Below are positions 37,294-46,640 of a DNA stretch of 64,000 nt, piece by piece. Under the pieces are notes generated by a model that was not told where the DNA came from, searched no databases, and saw only the letters and a list, made by a program, of their open reading frames with translations. Both the position numbers and the translations under genes were made by a program. Every line of letters starts with the position of its first letter. The first letter of the stretch is position 1. Origin of the DNA: Pelagicoccus mobilis. GTDB taxonomy: Bacteria; Verrucomicrobiota; Verrucomicrobiia; Opitutales; Opitutaceae. The stretch is taken from the NCBI RefSeq assembly GCF_016595505.1, contig NZ_JAENIL010000006.1, positions 124,001 through 188,000 of the forward strand, read 5' to 3'.

Positions 37294-38367
37294 ATGCCCC
37301 GCCCTACCTCCCGAAACAAAGTCACCCAGAAGGACGTCGCTAAAGCAGCCGGCGTTAGCGTCATGGCCGTTTCCTTAGCTCTGCGAAACCAGCCCGGAAT
37401 CAGCGAAGAAAACGCGAAGCAAATTAGAAAAATCGCGGACAGCTTGGGATACCGACCAGACCCGGCCCTGAGCGCTCTAATCCATTACCGAGGCAGCAAA
37501 TCGAAAAAGATCAGAGCTGCCCTCGCACTTGTGACCGGCTGGGAGACCCGAGAGAAATGGATAGATTCTCGCGTGGGGCGCCTAGCTTGGGAGGGAGCAA
37601 GAAAACGGGCCGGAGAGTTCGGCTATAGCCTAGAACATTTTTGGATTGGAAAAAATGGAATTCACGCCAAGCGGACCGCAGACATATTAAGGAGTCGAGG
37701 TATCAGAGGGGTTATATTGGCCCCCATACTTCTACCATGGGCAGCGATAGACTTCCCCTGGGAACACTTTGCGGTAGTTACCTTGGAGAGAAACTCCGAT
37801 TTTCCCTCGACTCCTCATGTATCGCCCAATCACTACGCCGACATCTCCCGAGCTTGGCATCACCTTTTAAACCTAGGCTATAATCGCCCGGGTCTTGCCT
37901 CGTTCAGCTGGTTGAGCGAGCGTAACGAGAATCGATGGGAGGCCGCTCAGTATATCCAGCAGATAAGACATCAAGCCCCCAAAGAACGGGTACCAAACTT
38001 GATAGTCGAGGGCAGTCCGAACGCTCGTTTGCCCGTGGTGCAAACCGATAAGTGGATCAATCAATACGACCCTGACGTTGTATTGAGCCCATCCCCCGAA
38101 TTTTGGCAAGCCATCCTCGAATCAGGACGCTCCATTCCTCACGACGTCGCGTTCGCCAGCCTGCAAACACAAGTAAATGACGAACCTGTCGCTGGCATAA
38201 ATCAACACCGTGAGGAAATGGGAGCTGCATGCATCGACCTACTTCACTCTCGTCTCCTTCGGTCAGATTTCGGAATGCCTGATAGCTTAGCAGGAACCAC
38301 CATTGACGGCGACTGGATCGACGGTCCGACCGCACCACCCCGAAAAGCCAAAAAAAGCCCGAAGTAG
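37294..38367 (+). CDS. LacI-family transcriptional regulator
   Basis: A 357-residue regulator from the ATG at 37294. The frame runs on to an upstream ATG at 37117, but the added 59 residues are not LacI-like, whereas 37294 places the helix-turn-helix VTQKDVAKAAGVSVMAVSLALRNQPG at residues 10-35 as expected. A hinge (SLGYRPDPALSALIHYR) and a periplasmic-binding-protein-like effector domain follow, with INQHREEMGAACIDLL near the end. It probably senses a sugar and controls the divergent TonB receptor-sulfatase operon and perhaps the sulfatase 125 bp downstream. Confidence 0.9.
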   Translation: MPRPTSRNKVTQKDVAKAAGVSVMAVSLALRNQPGISEENAKQIRKIADSLGYRPDPALSALIHYRGSKSKKIRAALALVTGWETREKWIDSRVGRLAWEGARKRAGEFGYSLEHFWIGKNGIHAKRTADILRSRGIRGVILAPILLPWAAIDFPWEHFAVVTLERNSDFPSTPHVSPNHYADISRAWHHLLNLGYNRPGLASFSWLSERNENRWEAAQYIQQIRHQAPKERVPNLIVEGSPNARLPVVQTDKWINQYDPDVVLSPSPEFWQAILESGRSIPHDVAFASLQTQVNDEPVAGINQHREEMGAACIDLLHSRLLRSDFGMPDSLAGTTIDGDWIDGPTAPPRKAKKSPK

Positions 38368-38492
38368 AGGAACGCTCCGAAGACCTAAGTGAACTTGCAG
38401 ATCAGTCGTGTGAGCCACACAAAAAGGACTTTATTGTTAAACACTGAGACCAATTGCCGGCCGAAGAGCAACCTGGCCATGGTGCAGGTCTC

Positions 38493-39902
38493 ATGGTTAC
38501 TTCGCCCGTTACTATTCGCCCCAATGTCTTATTGATCGTGGCAGACGACCACCGCGCCGACTGCATAGCTGGAAACAGGGAATCAGGGCCCGCGACACCT
38601 GTTTTAGACGCCCTGGCAAACCGAGGGACCCTCATCAATGGAGCTCGCATTGGAGGAGGACACAACCCTGCTGTCTGCGTACCTAGCCGGGCCGCCATCA
38701 TGACAGGGAGAGCACCTGACCGAGCATTGAAACACCCCCGATCACAGTGCAATTCGGAGAACCAAGAGATCCGCGAAGACTTAACGACCATCGGCAAGAC
38801 TTTCAGAGAGAACGGATACATAACTCACGTCGTTGGTAAGTGGCACAATGACACCAAGTCGCTCAACCGAAGCTTTGTGGGAGGGACCAACATTTTCTTA
38901 GATGGAATGTCCGAGCACGAGAATCCCCTACTGCACGATTACAGTCCAAAGGGTAATTACGGAGTGGAAACAGCGCACGTGGTCCCCGGTTTCTCCAGTC
39001 AAATTTTTGCGGATGGAGCCGTCGATTTCTTGCAAAAGCGCGAACAAGGCGAGTCACCCTTCTTTCTTTACCTCGCCTTCACATCCCCGCACGACCCTCG
39101 CACCCCGCCTGAAGAGTATCGGCAGCGCTATGACGCCAAACGCATAGAGTTGCCGCAGAACTTCTTGCCCGAGCACCCCTTCGACAACGGCGAACTACTC
39201 ATTCGCGACGAACAACTGGCAAGCTTTCCTCGGACCGAAGACGAAGTACAGAGGCAAACCGCGGACTACTATGCACTCATCGAGCATCACGACAACGAGC
39301 TAGGGCGCGTCATTAGCGCGCTAAAAGAATCAGGGGAGTACGAAAACACACTGATAATCTACACATCAGACCATGGACTTGCCATGGGATCCCATGGCTT
39401 GCTGGGAAAGCAAAACCTCTACGAGCATAGTATTAAAGTTCCGATGATCTTAGCGGGGCCCGGAGTCGACCAACAGGACCCAATCAAGAACGATATACCG
39501 TCCTATTCAATATTTCCAACCCTTTGCGATATGCTCGACATCCCAATACCGGCAACAGTGGAGGCAGAGTCATTCGTGGATCTGCTCACAAAACCAAGAG
39601 AACATCGAGTAACGGAGCCCACCCCTTACTTTTCGCACTACCGCGATATTCAGCGAGCAGTGAATTGGAAACACTGGAAGCTCATTCGATATGAGGTGGG
39701 TGGCGAGGTGCGCCTGCAGCTTTTCAACCTATCTGAAGACGAAGGCGAAATGCAGAACCTCGCGAACGATCACACACATCAAGCCATTCTCCACGAGCTC
39801 TTGGAAGCACTCGAAACTTGGTGGAGCCACACGGCAAGAATCGGAATGGTCGAGCGTGACGAGTCCACGGTATCGAGTTTTCAGGCAGAAAAGGCTGAGT
39901 AA
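38493..39902 (+). CDS. S1-family sulfatase without visible signal peptide
   Basis: A 469-residue sulfatase from the ATG at 38493. A TTG at 38454 would add 13 residues of unlikely sequence. NVLLIVADDHRAD (near 11) and AVCVPSRAAIMTG (Cys62, formylglycine site, C-x-P-S-R) start close to the N-terminus, leaving no room for an export signal. VVGKWHND, YTSDHGLAMGSHG and KQNLYEHS are the other active-site blocks; the latter two resemble choline- or iduronate-type sulfatases. If cytoplasmic, it would act on imported sulfated sugars. It follows the LacI gene in the same direction. Confidence 0.88.
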   Translation: MVTSPVTIRPNVLLIVADDHRADCIAGNRESGPATPVLDALANRGTLINGARIGGGHNPAVCVPSRAAIMTGRAPDRALKHPRSQCNSENQEIREDLTTIGKTFRENGYITHVVGKWHNDTKSLNRSFVGGTNIFLDGMSEHENPLLHDYSPKGNYGVETAHVVPGFSSQIFADGAVDFLQKREQGESPFFLYLAFTSPHDPRTPPEEYRQRYDAKRIELPQNFLPEHPFDNGELLIRDEQLASFPRTEDEVQRQTADYYALIEHHDNELGRVISALKESGEYENTLIIYTSDHGLAMGSHGLLGKQNLYEHSIKVPMILAGPGVDQQDPIKNDIPSYSIFPTLCDMLDIPIPATVEAESFVDLLTKPREHRVTEPTPYFSHYRDIQRAVNWKHWKLIRYEVGGEVRLQLFNLSEDEGEMQNLANDHTHQAILHELLEALETWWSHTARIGMVERDESTVSSFQAEKAE

Positions 39903-40333
39903 GGATTCATCAATTCCCGCCCCCATCCACCTTTATACAAAAACGCATCGCCCGATTTCACTGCGCGATTGGCTGTTTTTACAGCAATCATTTTCAGCAC
40001 TCAGCCTACTCCAGGGCTTCTATGCGAGGAGCAGCGCCCCCATCGCAGCTCAATATCGCGATTGAAGCTGAAGCGGGACCTTCGCCCCGTCTTGAGCCCT
40101 GAGCCATCCAATTCGGAGGTAGGAATGAATCCAGCCTACATTTTGCTCGAAAGTCAGTGTCCGGAATCTTTCGCAAAAAGGTAGCTGAACCTTCAGGCAG
40201 TGGCGTATTCGTTATTTGGTTATTTCTTAAAGGTATCTAAATGTCAACTACCCCGTTTGTGGCTGCCGCTGCTTCAGGCGATCTTCTCCTTGCTTCCCTC
40301 AGCCAGCAGCTTCATGATCAGAACCACGTTAGG
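39903..40333. other. Intergenic interval without supported gene
   Basis: Only short overlapping frames with no recognisable protein features occur here. With the MITE-like element beside it, it looks like neutral or rearranged sequence between the plus-strand sulfatase and the minus-strand GH29 gene. Confidence 0.4.
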
Positions 40334-40502
40334 ACTGTCTAATAAGTCCGGAAAATGAAAATTCCGACACTGATGAGAACGCGTATTGAACCACCGATGA
40401 CACCGATTTACATCGATGATTGAGAGAAAACAGGATTCTGTTCATTTAAATATCGGTGGTTATCAGTGCACATCAGTGTTTTAAAATCACTTAGTAGACA
40501 GT
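40334..40502. repeat. MITE-like element with terminal and internal inverted repeats
   Basis: A 169-bp non-coding element. The ends ACTGTCTAATAAGT (40334-40347) and ACTTAGTAGACAGT (40489-40502) are inverted copies matching at 13 of 14 bases. Inside, AACCACCGAT (40389-40398) and ATCGGTGGTT (40452-40461) form a perfect 10-bp inverted repeat, with several ACACCGAT/ATCAGTG repeats. TTAGG occurs just outside both ends (40329-40333, 40506-40510), a possible target duplication, offset by three bases on the right. No transposase is encoded. Confidence 0.6.
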
Positions 40503-40558
40503 TTCTTAGGCTGACTTGATAAACTCCTGAGTGAAGCACTACAGTAATACATGCAGAT

Positions 40559-42025
40559 TTAGAGCGACAACCCGTCAATCTTAAGAGTCCATGCGTACTT
40601 ACTTGGTTTGGAATTTGGGTTCATTACAGGAAGGTCTACTTCAAGCCCATGATCAGCCTGAGTCCATTCAAGAGGTTCCTTCATTCCTAGTAGAGTGATC
40701 TGACAGTCTGGTTCTACTGTCAGATCCTCTACAAACATCTTACCGTCCGAATACCGAGGCATGATACAGTATAAGACATCATCTTTCTGAGTGAACCAAA
40801 TTTCCTTGTAGGCCACTCCGTCGTCCGGTTCCACTGTTAATTTCAAAATGTCATACTCAACCATGTACTCCCCTCTTTTCTCAATGGGTCGCTCACCCTC
40901 AGACCATTGGCAGCTGACTAACCAGGGCTTCGTATCGTAAATTGCCTCACCGTTAACATCAAGCCACTCGCCAATATCCATCAACCTCTGCTGCATAATA
41001 ACGGGTATACGACCATCCGCAGTTGGTCCGATATTAAGTAGAAAGTTACCACCCCTACTCACAATATCTACAAGCATGTAGATGAATTCGCGAGATGTTT
41101 TGTAATCACCAATAGCTTCGGCACGATTAAAGCCATAAGAATATCCCATCCCCCTGCTTTCTTCCCACGGATCAGATGTTTCTCCAACCCCTGAGGTGTA
41201 CTCTGTTGTATGATATCCTCCATGAGTATGCCGGGAGCCCTTACCCCAACGATCGTTGACGACAATTTCCTCATTGCGGGGCGACTCGTTGTAAACCCAG
41301 GCAAGCAACTCTTCAGATCTCCAAGTTTTATCAGAATGCTCCCATTCTCCGTCGCTGAATATAACTGAAGGAGCGTATCTGCTTACCACATCCTTAAACT
41401 GCGGGATCATGTGTTTCTCTACATAGAGATCCACATCAGAAACATACAGCGGATTATACCATTCATACAGTGAATAATATATTCCCATTCTTAGCTCAGC
41501 TTCTCGAACCGAAGCCGTAAGTTCACCCAATAGATCTCGCCGTGGCCCCGTCGCAAGGCTATTCCAAGGACGCCCCCAGGAGCGATCTGCTTCATCGCTT
41601 GGCCATAGACAGTAACCGTCATGATGTTTCGACGTAAGCACTACGTACTTAGCTCCGGAATCTGAAAATAGCTGAGCCCATTCATCCGGATCAAAAAGCT
41701 CGGTCGTAAATTTCGGTACGAAATCGTGATAAGTAAAGCTCGCTCCATAAAAGTCATTGTGGAACCCTAACACTTCTTCATGAGCTTTCCGCCCCGGACT
41801 CTTCAGATCTTTCCAGTACCATTCAGCATATTGCCCTACCTTCGTAAATGCAGGTACAGAGTATGGTCCCCAATGTATAAAGATTCCAAACTTGGCGTCA
41901 GTCCACCAATCCGGCACCTCCCTCTTATCTAACGACTCCCATTCAGGTTCATACGAACCCAAACCCAAACGAGTAAAAATTAGCGAACTGAGAACAACGA
42001 TAAAAAAGCAAAAACGGTTTTTCAT
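40559..42025 (-). CDS. GH29 alpha-L-fucosidase, exported
   Basis: A 488-residue enzyme from the ATG at 42025, which directly precedes a signal peptide (MKNRFCFFIVVLSSLIF). An upstream ATG at 42061 would add 12 residues before it. GH29 blocks are AKFGIFIHWGPYSVPA near 44, TSKHHDGYCLWPS near 131, DLLGELTASVREAELRMGIYYSLYEW, and IFSDGEWEH with nucleophile Asp225. GGNFLLNIGPTADGRIP is the barrel end typical of the family. A beta-sandwich C-terminal region follows. It would release terminal L-fucose, or a related sugar, from glycans in the periplasm or outside. The nearby sulfatases suggest a fucose-rich sulfated substrate. Confidence 0.92.
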   Translation of the reverse strand: MKNRFCFFIVVLSSLIFTRLGLGSYEPEWESLDKREVPDWWTDAKFGIFIHWGPYSVPAFTKVGQYAEWYWKDLKSPGRKAHEEVLGFHNDFYGASFTYHDFVPKFTTELFDPDEWAQLFSDSGAKYVVLTSKHHDGYCLWPSDEADRSWGRPWNSLATGPRRDLLGELTASVREAELRMGIYYSLYEWYNPLYVSDVDLYVEKHMIPQFKDVVSRYAPSVIFSDGEWEHSDKTWRSEELLAWVYNESPRNEEIVVNDRWGKGSRHTHGGYHTTEYTSGVGETSDPWEESRGMGYSYGFNRAEAIGDYKTSREFIYMLVDIVSRGGNFLLNIGPTADGRIPVIMQQRLMDIGEWLDVNGEAIYDTKPWLVSCQWSEGERPIEKRGEYMVEYDILKLTVEPDDGVAYKEIWFTQKDDVLYCIMPRYSDGKMFVEDLTVEPDCQITLLGMKEPLEWTQADHGLEVDLPVMNPNSKPSKYAWTLKIDGLSL

Positions 42026-42232
42026 ATTTCTTATATCTATCTTTTTGGCTAAAACATGCATTAAAATGCAACGATTTGCTTAAATCGTTACGTCAACAAG
42101 CGAATCACAATAGGGTATCTCTATATTTAAAACCGTTTAACGCTCTCGAAACTCGGAAACCAAGCCCCCCCCTGCTACTGCATCCACTCTAACACACAGG
42201 CCCATTTTCCCAGTGTCCGTCCGGCAGACAGT

Positions 42233-43612
42233 CTATTCCCTTTCTATCGCACCATCCCTCTGCCTGCGCAAATTATCGAGATATTGTTCGAGCCGCTCAG
42301 AGGAGTACTCTGCAAAAGGCGGTTTCGCTGTAGCTGGAATTCTCTCCAATACCGAACTCAGCTTCTCATGAGAGGTTTTTGACGCGACTGAACCATGGGG
42401 ATCTATTGGTTCTAATTCATCTGGATCGCGATTCAAATCGAAGAAACGTCCGTCAGAATCGAGCTTGTAGCGTTGGTCTCGCACAACTCTGTTATCGCCG
42501 CGCTGCGCGTATATCCATTCACGAGGCCGGTAGTCCTCTCTCCGCTGCAGCAATGGCACCAAGGAGTGCCCATCGGTTGGAAATCCTGCCTGGGAAAGGC
42601 CCGACATTTCCAGCAGGGTCGGAAACAAGTCAGAGGAATCAACCAGAGCCTCGGTCGCCCATCCCCCACGTGTGTACATCGGAGCTCTTACTACCAACGG
42701 CACCTGAACGCCAGCATTCGTCGTATACGACTTCCCCCGCGACCATTGACGACCATTTACGATTCCTCCAATTAGCGACCCATTGTCCCCCATAAACACA
42801 ACGATCGTGTTTTCAGAAACTCCGAGAGCATCAATTTCATCGAGAATCTCGCCAATATGATGATCCATGTAAGTTACCGCGTCACCAAACAAGCCGGGCA
42901 ACTCATCAGGCGGATTCTCGCGATTCCATGGAGTGGGCTCGATCGGGTCGTGCACATCTATCTTGGGATAGAAGAGTAAAAAAGGCCGATCATGGTTTTC
43001 GCGAAGGAACTGTAACGCGAACGCCTGACAAACATCTGGGCCATAAGCACCCCGATGGATGCGGCGCACGCCATCAATCTGGAGGTATGGATCCCAATAA
43101 CGTTCTTCACTCTGAGGATTGTCTGATTCGACCCCCGGCCACACACAATGACGGTCAAAGCCGTGCTGCTTGAGGATATCAGGCTCCAATCTCAGGTCAT
43201 TTATCTGCCACTTCCCAACAATTGCCGTAGTGTAACCCGCGTCATCCAACAACTGAGGCCAGGTTGGAAATAAATCCGCGGAGAGCCCTTCTCCACCCCA
43301 CCGAGGCACATCATAGTGCTCAGTCCAACCTGTGTAACCATTGTAGCGTCCCGTCAGTATTGTCACTCTGCTCGGCGTACAGATCGGAGCGGTCCAAGCC
43401 GTGCCGAATCGAACACCCTTAGAAGCCAATGAATCAATGTTAGGAGTGCTATGAGCAGCTCCATAAGCGCTAACCCAGTCAATTCCCAAATCGTCAATAA
43501 GGATAAAAACGATGTTGGGTTGCAAGGCGCTATGGTTGCGTTCACTGGCAAAGCTATGGGATGTAAAGAGAAAAACCGAAACGAGAACTGCAAGGGAATT
43601 GTTGATAAGCAT
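42233..43612 (-). CDS. Exported S1-family sulfatase
   Basis: A 459-residue sulfatase from the ATG at 43612, which precedes the signal peptide LAVLVSVFLFTSHSFAS. The frame can extend to a TTG at 43657, but that would put a charged tail before the signal. NIVFILIDDLGIDWVS, PICTPSRVTILTGRYNG (Cys78, formylglycine site), VGKWQINDL and VFMGDNGSLIG are the active-site blocks. It lies 207 bp upstream of the GH29 gene on the same strand and may be co-transcribed with it. It is the fourth sulfatase in the window. Confidence 0.9.
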   Translation of the reverse strand: MLINNSLAVLVSVFLFTSHSFASERNHSALQPNIVFILIDDLGIDWVSAYGAAHSTPNIDSLASKGVRFGTAWTAPICTPSRVTILTGRYNGYTGWTEHYDVPRWGGEGLSADLFPTWPQLLDDAGYTTAIVGKWQINDLRLEPDILKQHGFDRHCVWPGVESDNPQSEERYWDPYLQIDGVRRIHRGAYGPDVCQAFALQFLRENHDRPFLLFYPKIDVHDPIEPTPWNRENPPDELPGLFGDAVTYMDHHIGEILDEIDALGVSENTIVVFMGDNGSLIGGIVNGRQWSRGKSYTTNAGVQVPLVVRAPMYTRGGWATEALVDSSDLFPTLLEMSGLSQAGFPTDGHSLVPLLQRREDYRPREWIYAQRGDNRVVRDQRYKLDSDGRFFDLNRDPDELEPIDPHGSVASKTSHEKLSSVLERIPATAKPPFAEYSSERLEQYLDNLRRQRDGAIERE

Positions 43613-44117
43613 TGTGAATTTTAAGGAGGGCTCGTTGCTATCCTTCGGATACCCCAAAGAAAGATTTTGATATATGAACCGCCTTGATCGTTTTGCAGTA
43701 CAGTTCGATCTGTAACGTTAAAGTGCTATTTACACATTCCTTGAGTAAGAGAAACGCAGTACCAATAGAGATTTCCTAGCACTTCCCATAATGCCCTGTT
43801 AGGGCGTAGTCCACGCCCGCTTATCCACACCGATGTTGCAAGGACGCAGAGGGACCGCAAAGGGGCTACCTTATCCGTTCCTGATATCAACGACCCTAGG
43901 CTGGAAACCCACCAATATAATTAACGACCGGACTCTATTCCTGTTCTCCAAAGAAAAAAACGCTATAGACAACTCTTAGTCTCTCTTCACTCAAGTGAGC
44001 AGCCTTCCCCCATGAACAGCGCATTCAACTCCAGCATACGTTAGACAAGTCCAACGCATAATCACACCTACCGTGTGTGAAGATCCTACGGAGACTTTCC
44101 TACAATTATAGAAAAGA
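43613..44117. other. Intergenic interval, no gene seen
   Basis: About 500 bp between the SGNH esterase and sulfatase genes. It contains motif copy e, a small GCCCT-GTT-AGGGC hairpin near 43794-43806, and presumably the sulfatase promoter. No frame has coding character. Confidence 0.4.
44045..44055 (-). promoter_or_regulatory. Shared motif copy e, distant
   Basis: Minus strand reads GTTGGACTTGT followed by CTAACG. The core fits copies a to c, but the site is 388 bp before the sulfatase start, much farther than the others, so its role is less certain. Confidence 0.35.
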
Positions 44118-44137
44118 GGAAGGACATCGAGTCCTCC
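44112..44137 (-). terminator. Likely terminator of SGNH esterase gene
   Basis: On the minus strand GGAGGAC and GTCC(T)TCC pair around TCGAT with one bulged base, followed by TCTTTTC. It lies about 33 bp after the esterase stop. Confidence 0.55.
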
Positions 44138-44169
44138 AAGCCCCTTGCTTCAATTAGGGTTTGAACTTC

Positions 44170-44886
44170 CTAACGACAGAAAACCTCCTCCAGCACCGGG
44201 CGTATCGCTTCCGCCCATACGCGATACCCCTCCTCGCTTGGATGATTGAGGTCGGGCAAGAAAAAGTGTTCAGGAGGCGGCTCGCCTTCCTCAATCATGG
44301 GCGTCCAAATATCGACGTAGGCGGTTCCAGTGGTACTATCCGTGTAATTCCGCACCAATCGATTTGCTTCCCGATCAAGACCAATCGTATCCCATTTCTG
44401 TATACTCGGCTTCATCGAGATAAAGCATACGAGGCAGTTCGGGAGGACCGCATGCACCCGACTCTCAAATTCGATGAACTTCTCCAAAACCGCCTTCGGT
44501 CCACCATCGCTCCGCCTCAAGTCGTGGCTGCCTGCGTAAATGAAAATGACCCTCGGCTCATAGACCAACACCACACGATCAAAGAAATACATAACGTCGC
44601 TAAACTGTGCCCCGCCAAATCCACGATTAACCACAGGGTAGCCAGCGAAATCCGCCTCCAGCGTCGTCCATTTGCGAATCGAGGAACTCCCAACAAACAA
44701 GGCCCCTCCTTTAGCTGGAAACGCTTCTTGGTCCCGTTCCTCAAACGCCACGATGTCCGCTTCAAAGCGACTCGGATCGGTCTGGCCCCTCATCTCTGTG
44801 AAAACAAAAAGGCAAACGACAACCCAAAGACAGATCTGCCAACGTTGGTGAACTTCTAAATTCATTCCATCTGCTCTAAGATTCAT
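44170..44886 (-). CDS. SGNH/GDSL-type esterase, exported
   Basis: A 238-residue protein with a hydrophobic N-terminal segment (CLWVVVCLFVFTEM, about 19-32), a signal peptide or anchor. Block I is ALFVGSSSIRKW, with the nucleophile Ser; block II is NRGFGGAQFSDV; block V is LPDLNHPSEEGY, with the Asp-x-x-His pair. Block III reads IYAGSHDLRR, where the usual Asn of the oxyanion hole is His, an odd substitution. Such enzymes deacetylate sugars or cleave other esters; the context suggests a polysaccharide substituent. It is followed by a probable terminator. Confidence 0.8.
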   Translation of the reverse strand: MNLRADGMNLEVHQRWQICLWVVVCLFVFTEMRGQTDPSRFEADIVAFEERDQEAFPAKGGALFVGSSSIRKWTTLEADFAGYPVVNRGFGGAQFSDVMYFFDRVVLVYEPRVIFIYAGSHDLRRSDGGPKAVLEKFIEFESRVHAVLPNCLVCFISMKPSIQKWDTIGLDREANRLVRNYTDSTTGTAYVDIWTPMIEEGEPPPEHFFLPDLNHPSEEGYRVWAEAIRPVLEEVFCR

Positions 44887-45119
44887 GGCCGAAAAACCAG
44901 CTCATGCTCCTAGGCAAGCAAGCATTTCTCACATTTCCCACGTCCAGTACCAACCGCAATAGAGTCAGGCGCTCCTAAATCAATTTTACGCGTCAAATAG
45001 ACCAATGGCTTGCCCCACCCATTCCCATCTCTGCCTATCTTGAGCAGCCAATTTTAAAGAGAAAATCCGTCCAGCCCTAGATTTGGACATAACCCGCTTC
45101 AACACAACAATAAGTATTT

Positions 45120-46463
45120 ATGAACTCACTACAGTTTCCTGCAAATTTCACTTGGGGTACTGCTGCCGCAGCCCCACAAATCGAGGGAGCTGCCTTCAAG
45201 GATGGAAAAGGCGAATCGGTTTGGGATCGCTTCGCACGCATTCCTGGAAAGATCGAGGGGGGAGCGAACCTCGACGTCGCCTGCGACCACTACAACCTCT
45301 TTGAAGAGGACTTCGCTCTCATGCGGAGCATGGGTATCAAAGACTACCGACTCTCTATCGCCTGGCCAAGGCTATTCCCAACGGGGGATGGCGAGCCCAA
45401 TCTCAAGGGCTTCGACTTTTACAAACGCATCTTCGACTCGCTCGAAAGAAACGGAATCACTCCCTGGGTCACTCTCTTCCACTGGGACCTTCCTCAAGGG
45501 CTTGAGGACAAAGGAGGCTGGAGAAATCGAGAGACCGCGTATTCGTTCCTTCGTTACACCGAATCAGCCGTCAAAGCGTTTCGCGATCATGTCAAAAACT
45601 GGATCACTCTAAACGAGATGCGCTGCTTTACGGTTCTTGCTTACGGAGATGTGCTTCGTCCTCCTGGAATCGTTGAAAGCGAGAAAGTCGTCAACCAAAC
45701 CTACCATCACGCCCTCCTCGCCCACGGCCTCGCCGTTGGGGCTATCCGTGAACATGGAGGACCGGGCGCTCGAGTAGGAATCGCTGACGATAGCACCATC
45801 CCAGTACCCTTTCTCGAAACCTCAGCGCACGCAAGCGCCGCGGCAACCGCATTCCGTCATCTGAATTTCCGCTCCACCGATCCCCTGCTTTCAGGTGGCT
45901 ACGGGGAACTCTACCATAGCATCGCCAAAGAAAACGCGGCTGATATGGAAGCTCAGGATCAACAAATCATCTGTAGCCCGATGGACTTCTTCGGCCTCAA
46001 CTGCTACACGGGCGTCTATTGCAGGGCGGGCACGGATTCTCGATTCGACATCCTCCCCTTTCCAGATGGGTACCCCGCCGCAGATGCGGACTGGCTGAAG
46101 CTTATCCCCCAAGCCCTCTACTGGGGACCCAAATTCCTCAAGGAGCTCTATTGCATAGAGTCGATCTACATCACTGAGAACGGGGCTGGCTACGACGACG
46201 TGCCCACCCCAGAAGGAGAAATCCTCGACTTGCACCGTCGCCAATACGTCAGACAATGCCTTCTTGAACTGAACCGAGGCATCCTAGACGGAAACCCGAT
46301 CCATGGTTACTTCCTATGGTCCTTCATGGACAACTTTGAATGGCTGGACGGATACACCAAACGCTTCGGTCTCTGCTATACTGATTATCCCACGCAAAAA
46401 CGAATTCCCAAGCTCACCGCCCACTGGTACAAGGAAGTGATAAGCCAAAACAAATTGCTTTAA
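45120..46463 (+). CDS. GH1 beta-glucosidase/beta-galactosidase-like enzyme
   Basis: A 447-residue single-domain GH1 enzyme without signal peptide, so probably cytoplasmic. The N-terminal signature FTWGTAAAAPQIEGA (residues 10-24) is complete. NWITLNEM carries acid/base Glu166 (the usual NEP is NEM here), and IYITENGAGYDD carries nucleophile Glu353. GYFLWSFMDNFEWLDGYTKRFGL near the end is the aglycone/glycone-site loop. It would hydrolyse short beta-linked glycosides after import. The TonB receptor at 46641 follows 177 bp downstream in the same direction and may be part of the same unit. Confidence 0.93.
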   Translation: MNSLQFPANFTWGTAAAAPQIEGAAFKDGKGESVWDRFARIPGKIEGGANLDVACDHYNLFEEDFALMRSMGIKDYRLSIAWPRLFPTGDGEPNLKGFDFYKRIFDSLERNGITPWVTLFHWDLPQGLEDKGGWRNRETAYSFLRYTESAVKAFRDHVKNWITLNEMRCFTVLAYGDVLRPPGIVESEKVVNQTYHHALLAHGLAVGAIREHGGPGARVGIADDSTIPVPFLETSAHASAAATAFRHLNFRSTDPLLSGGYGELYHSIAKENAADMEAQDQQIICSPMDFFGLNCYTGVYCRAGTDSRFDILPFPDGYPAADADWLKLIPQALYWGPKFLKELYCIESIYITENGAGYDDVPTPEGEILDLHRRQYVRQCLLELNRGILDGNPIHGYFLWSFMDNFEWLDGYTKRFGLCYTDYPTQKRIPKLTAHWYKEVISQNKLL

Positions 46464-46640
46464 GCACCTAAGAGTTCAGGCTCAGGAAGTCGCAATTCCT
46501 TCTCCCTTTCAAAAGGTCCGCCTGAAAATTCCAGCCGAATTTGACATCTTATCGAAATCTGGTGCCTTAGCAGTGAATCTCTCGCAAATTCATGTGCGGG
46601 ATAGGAACGAACGACTTTTGCCCCATCCATTTTCGTACCC

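Noticed and set aside
43794-43806. GCCCT-GTT-AGGGC hairpin as a terminator
   Set aside because: Five-base stem, no T-run, and far from any stop codon on either strand.
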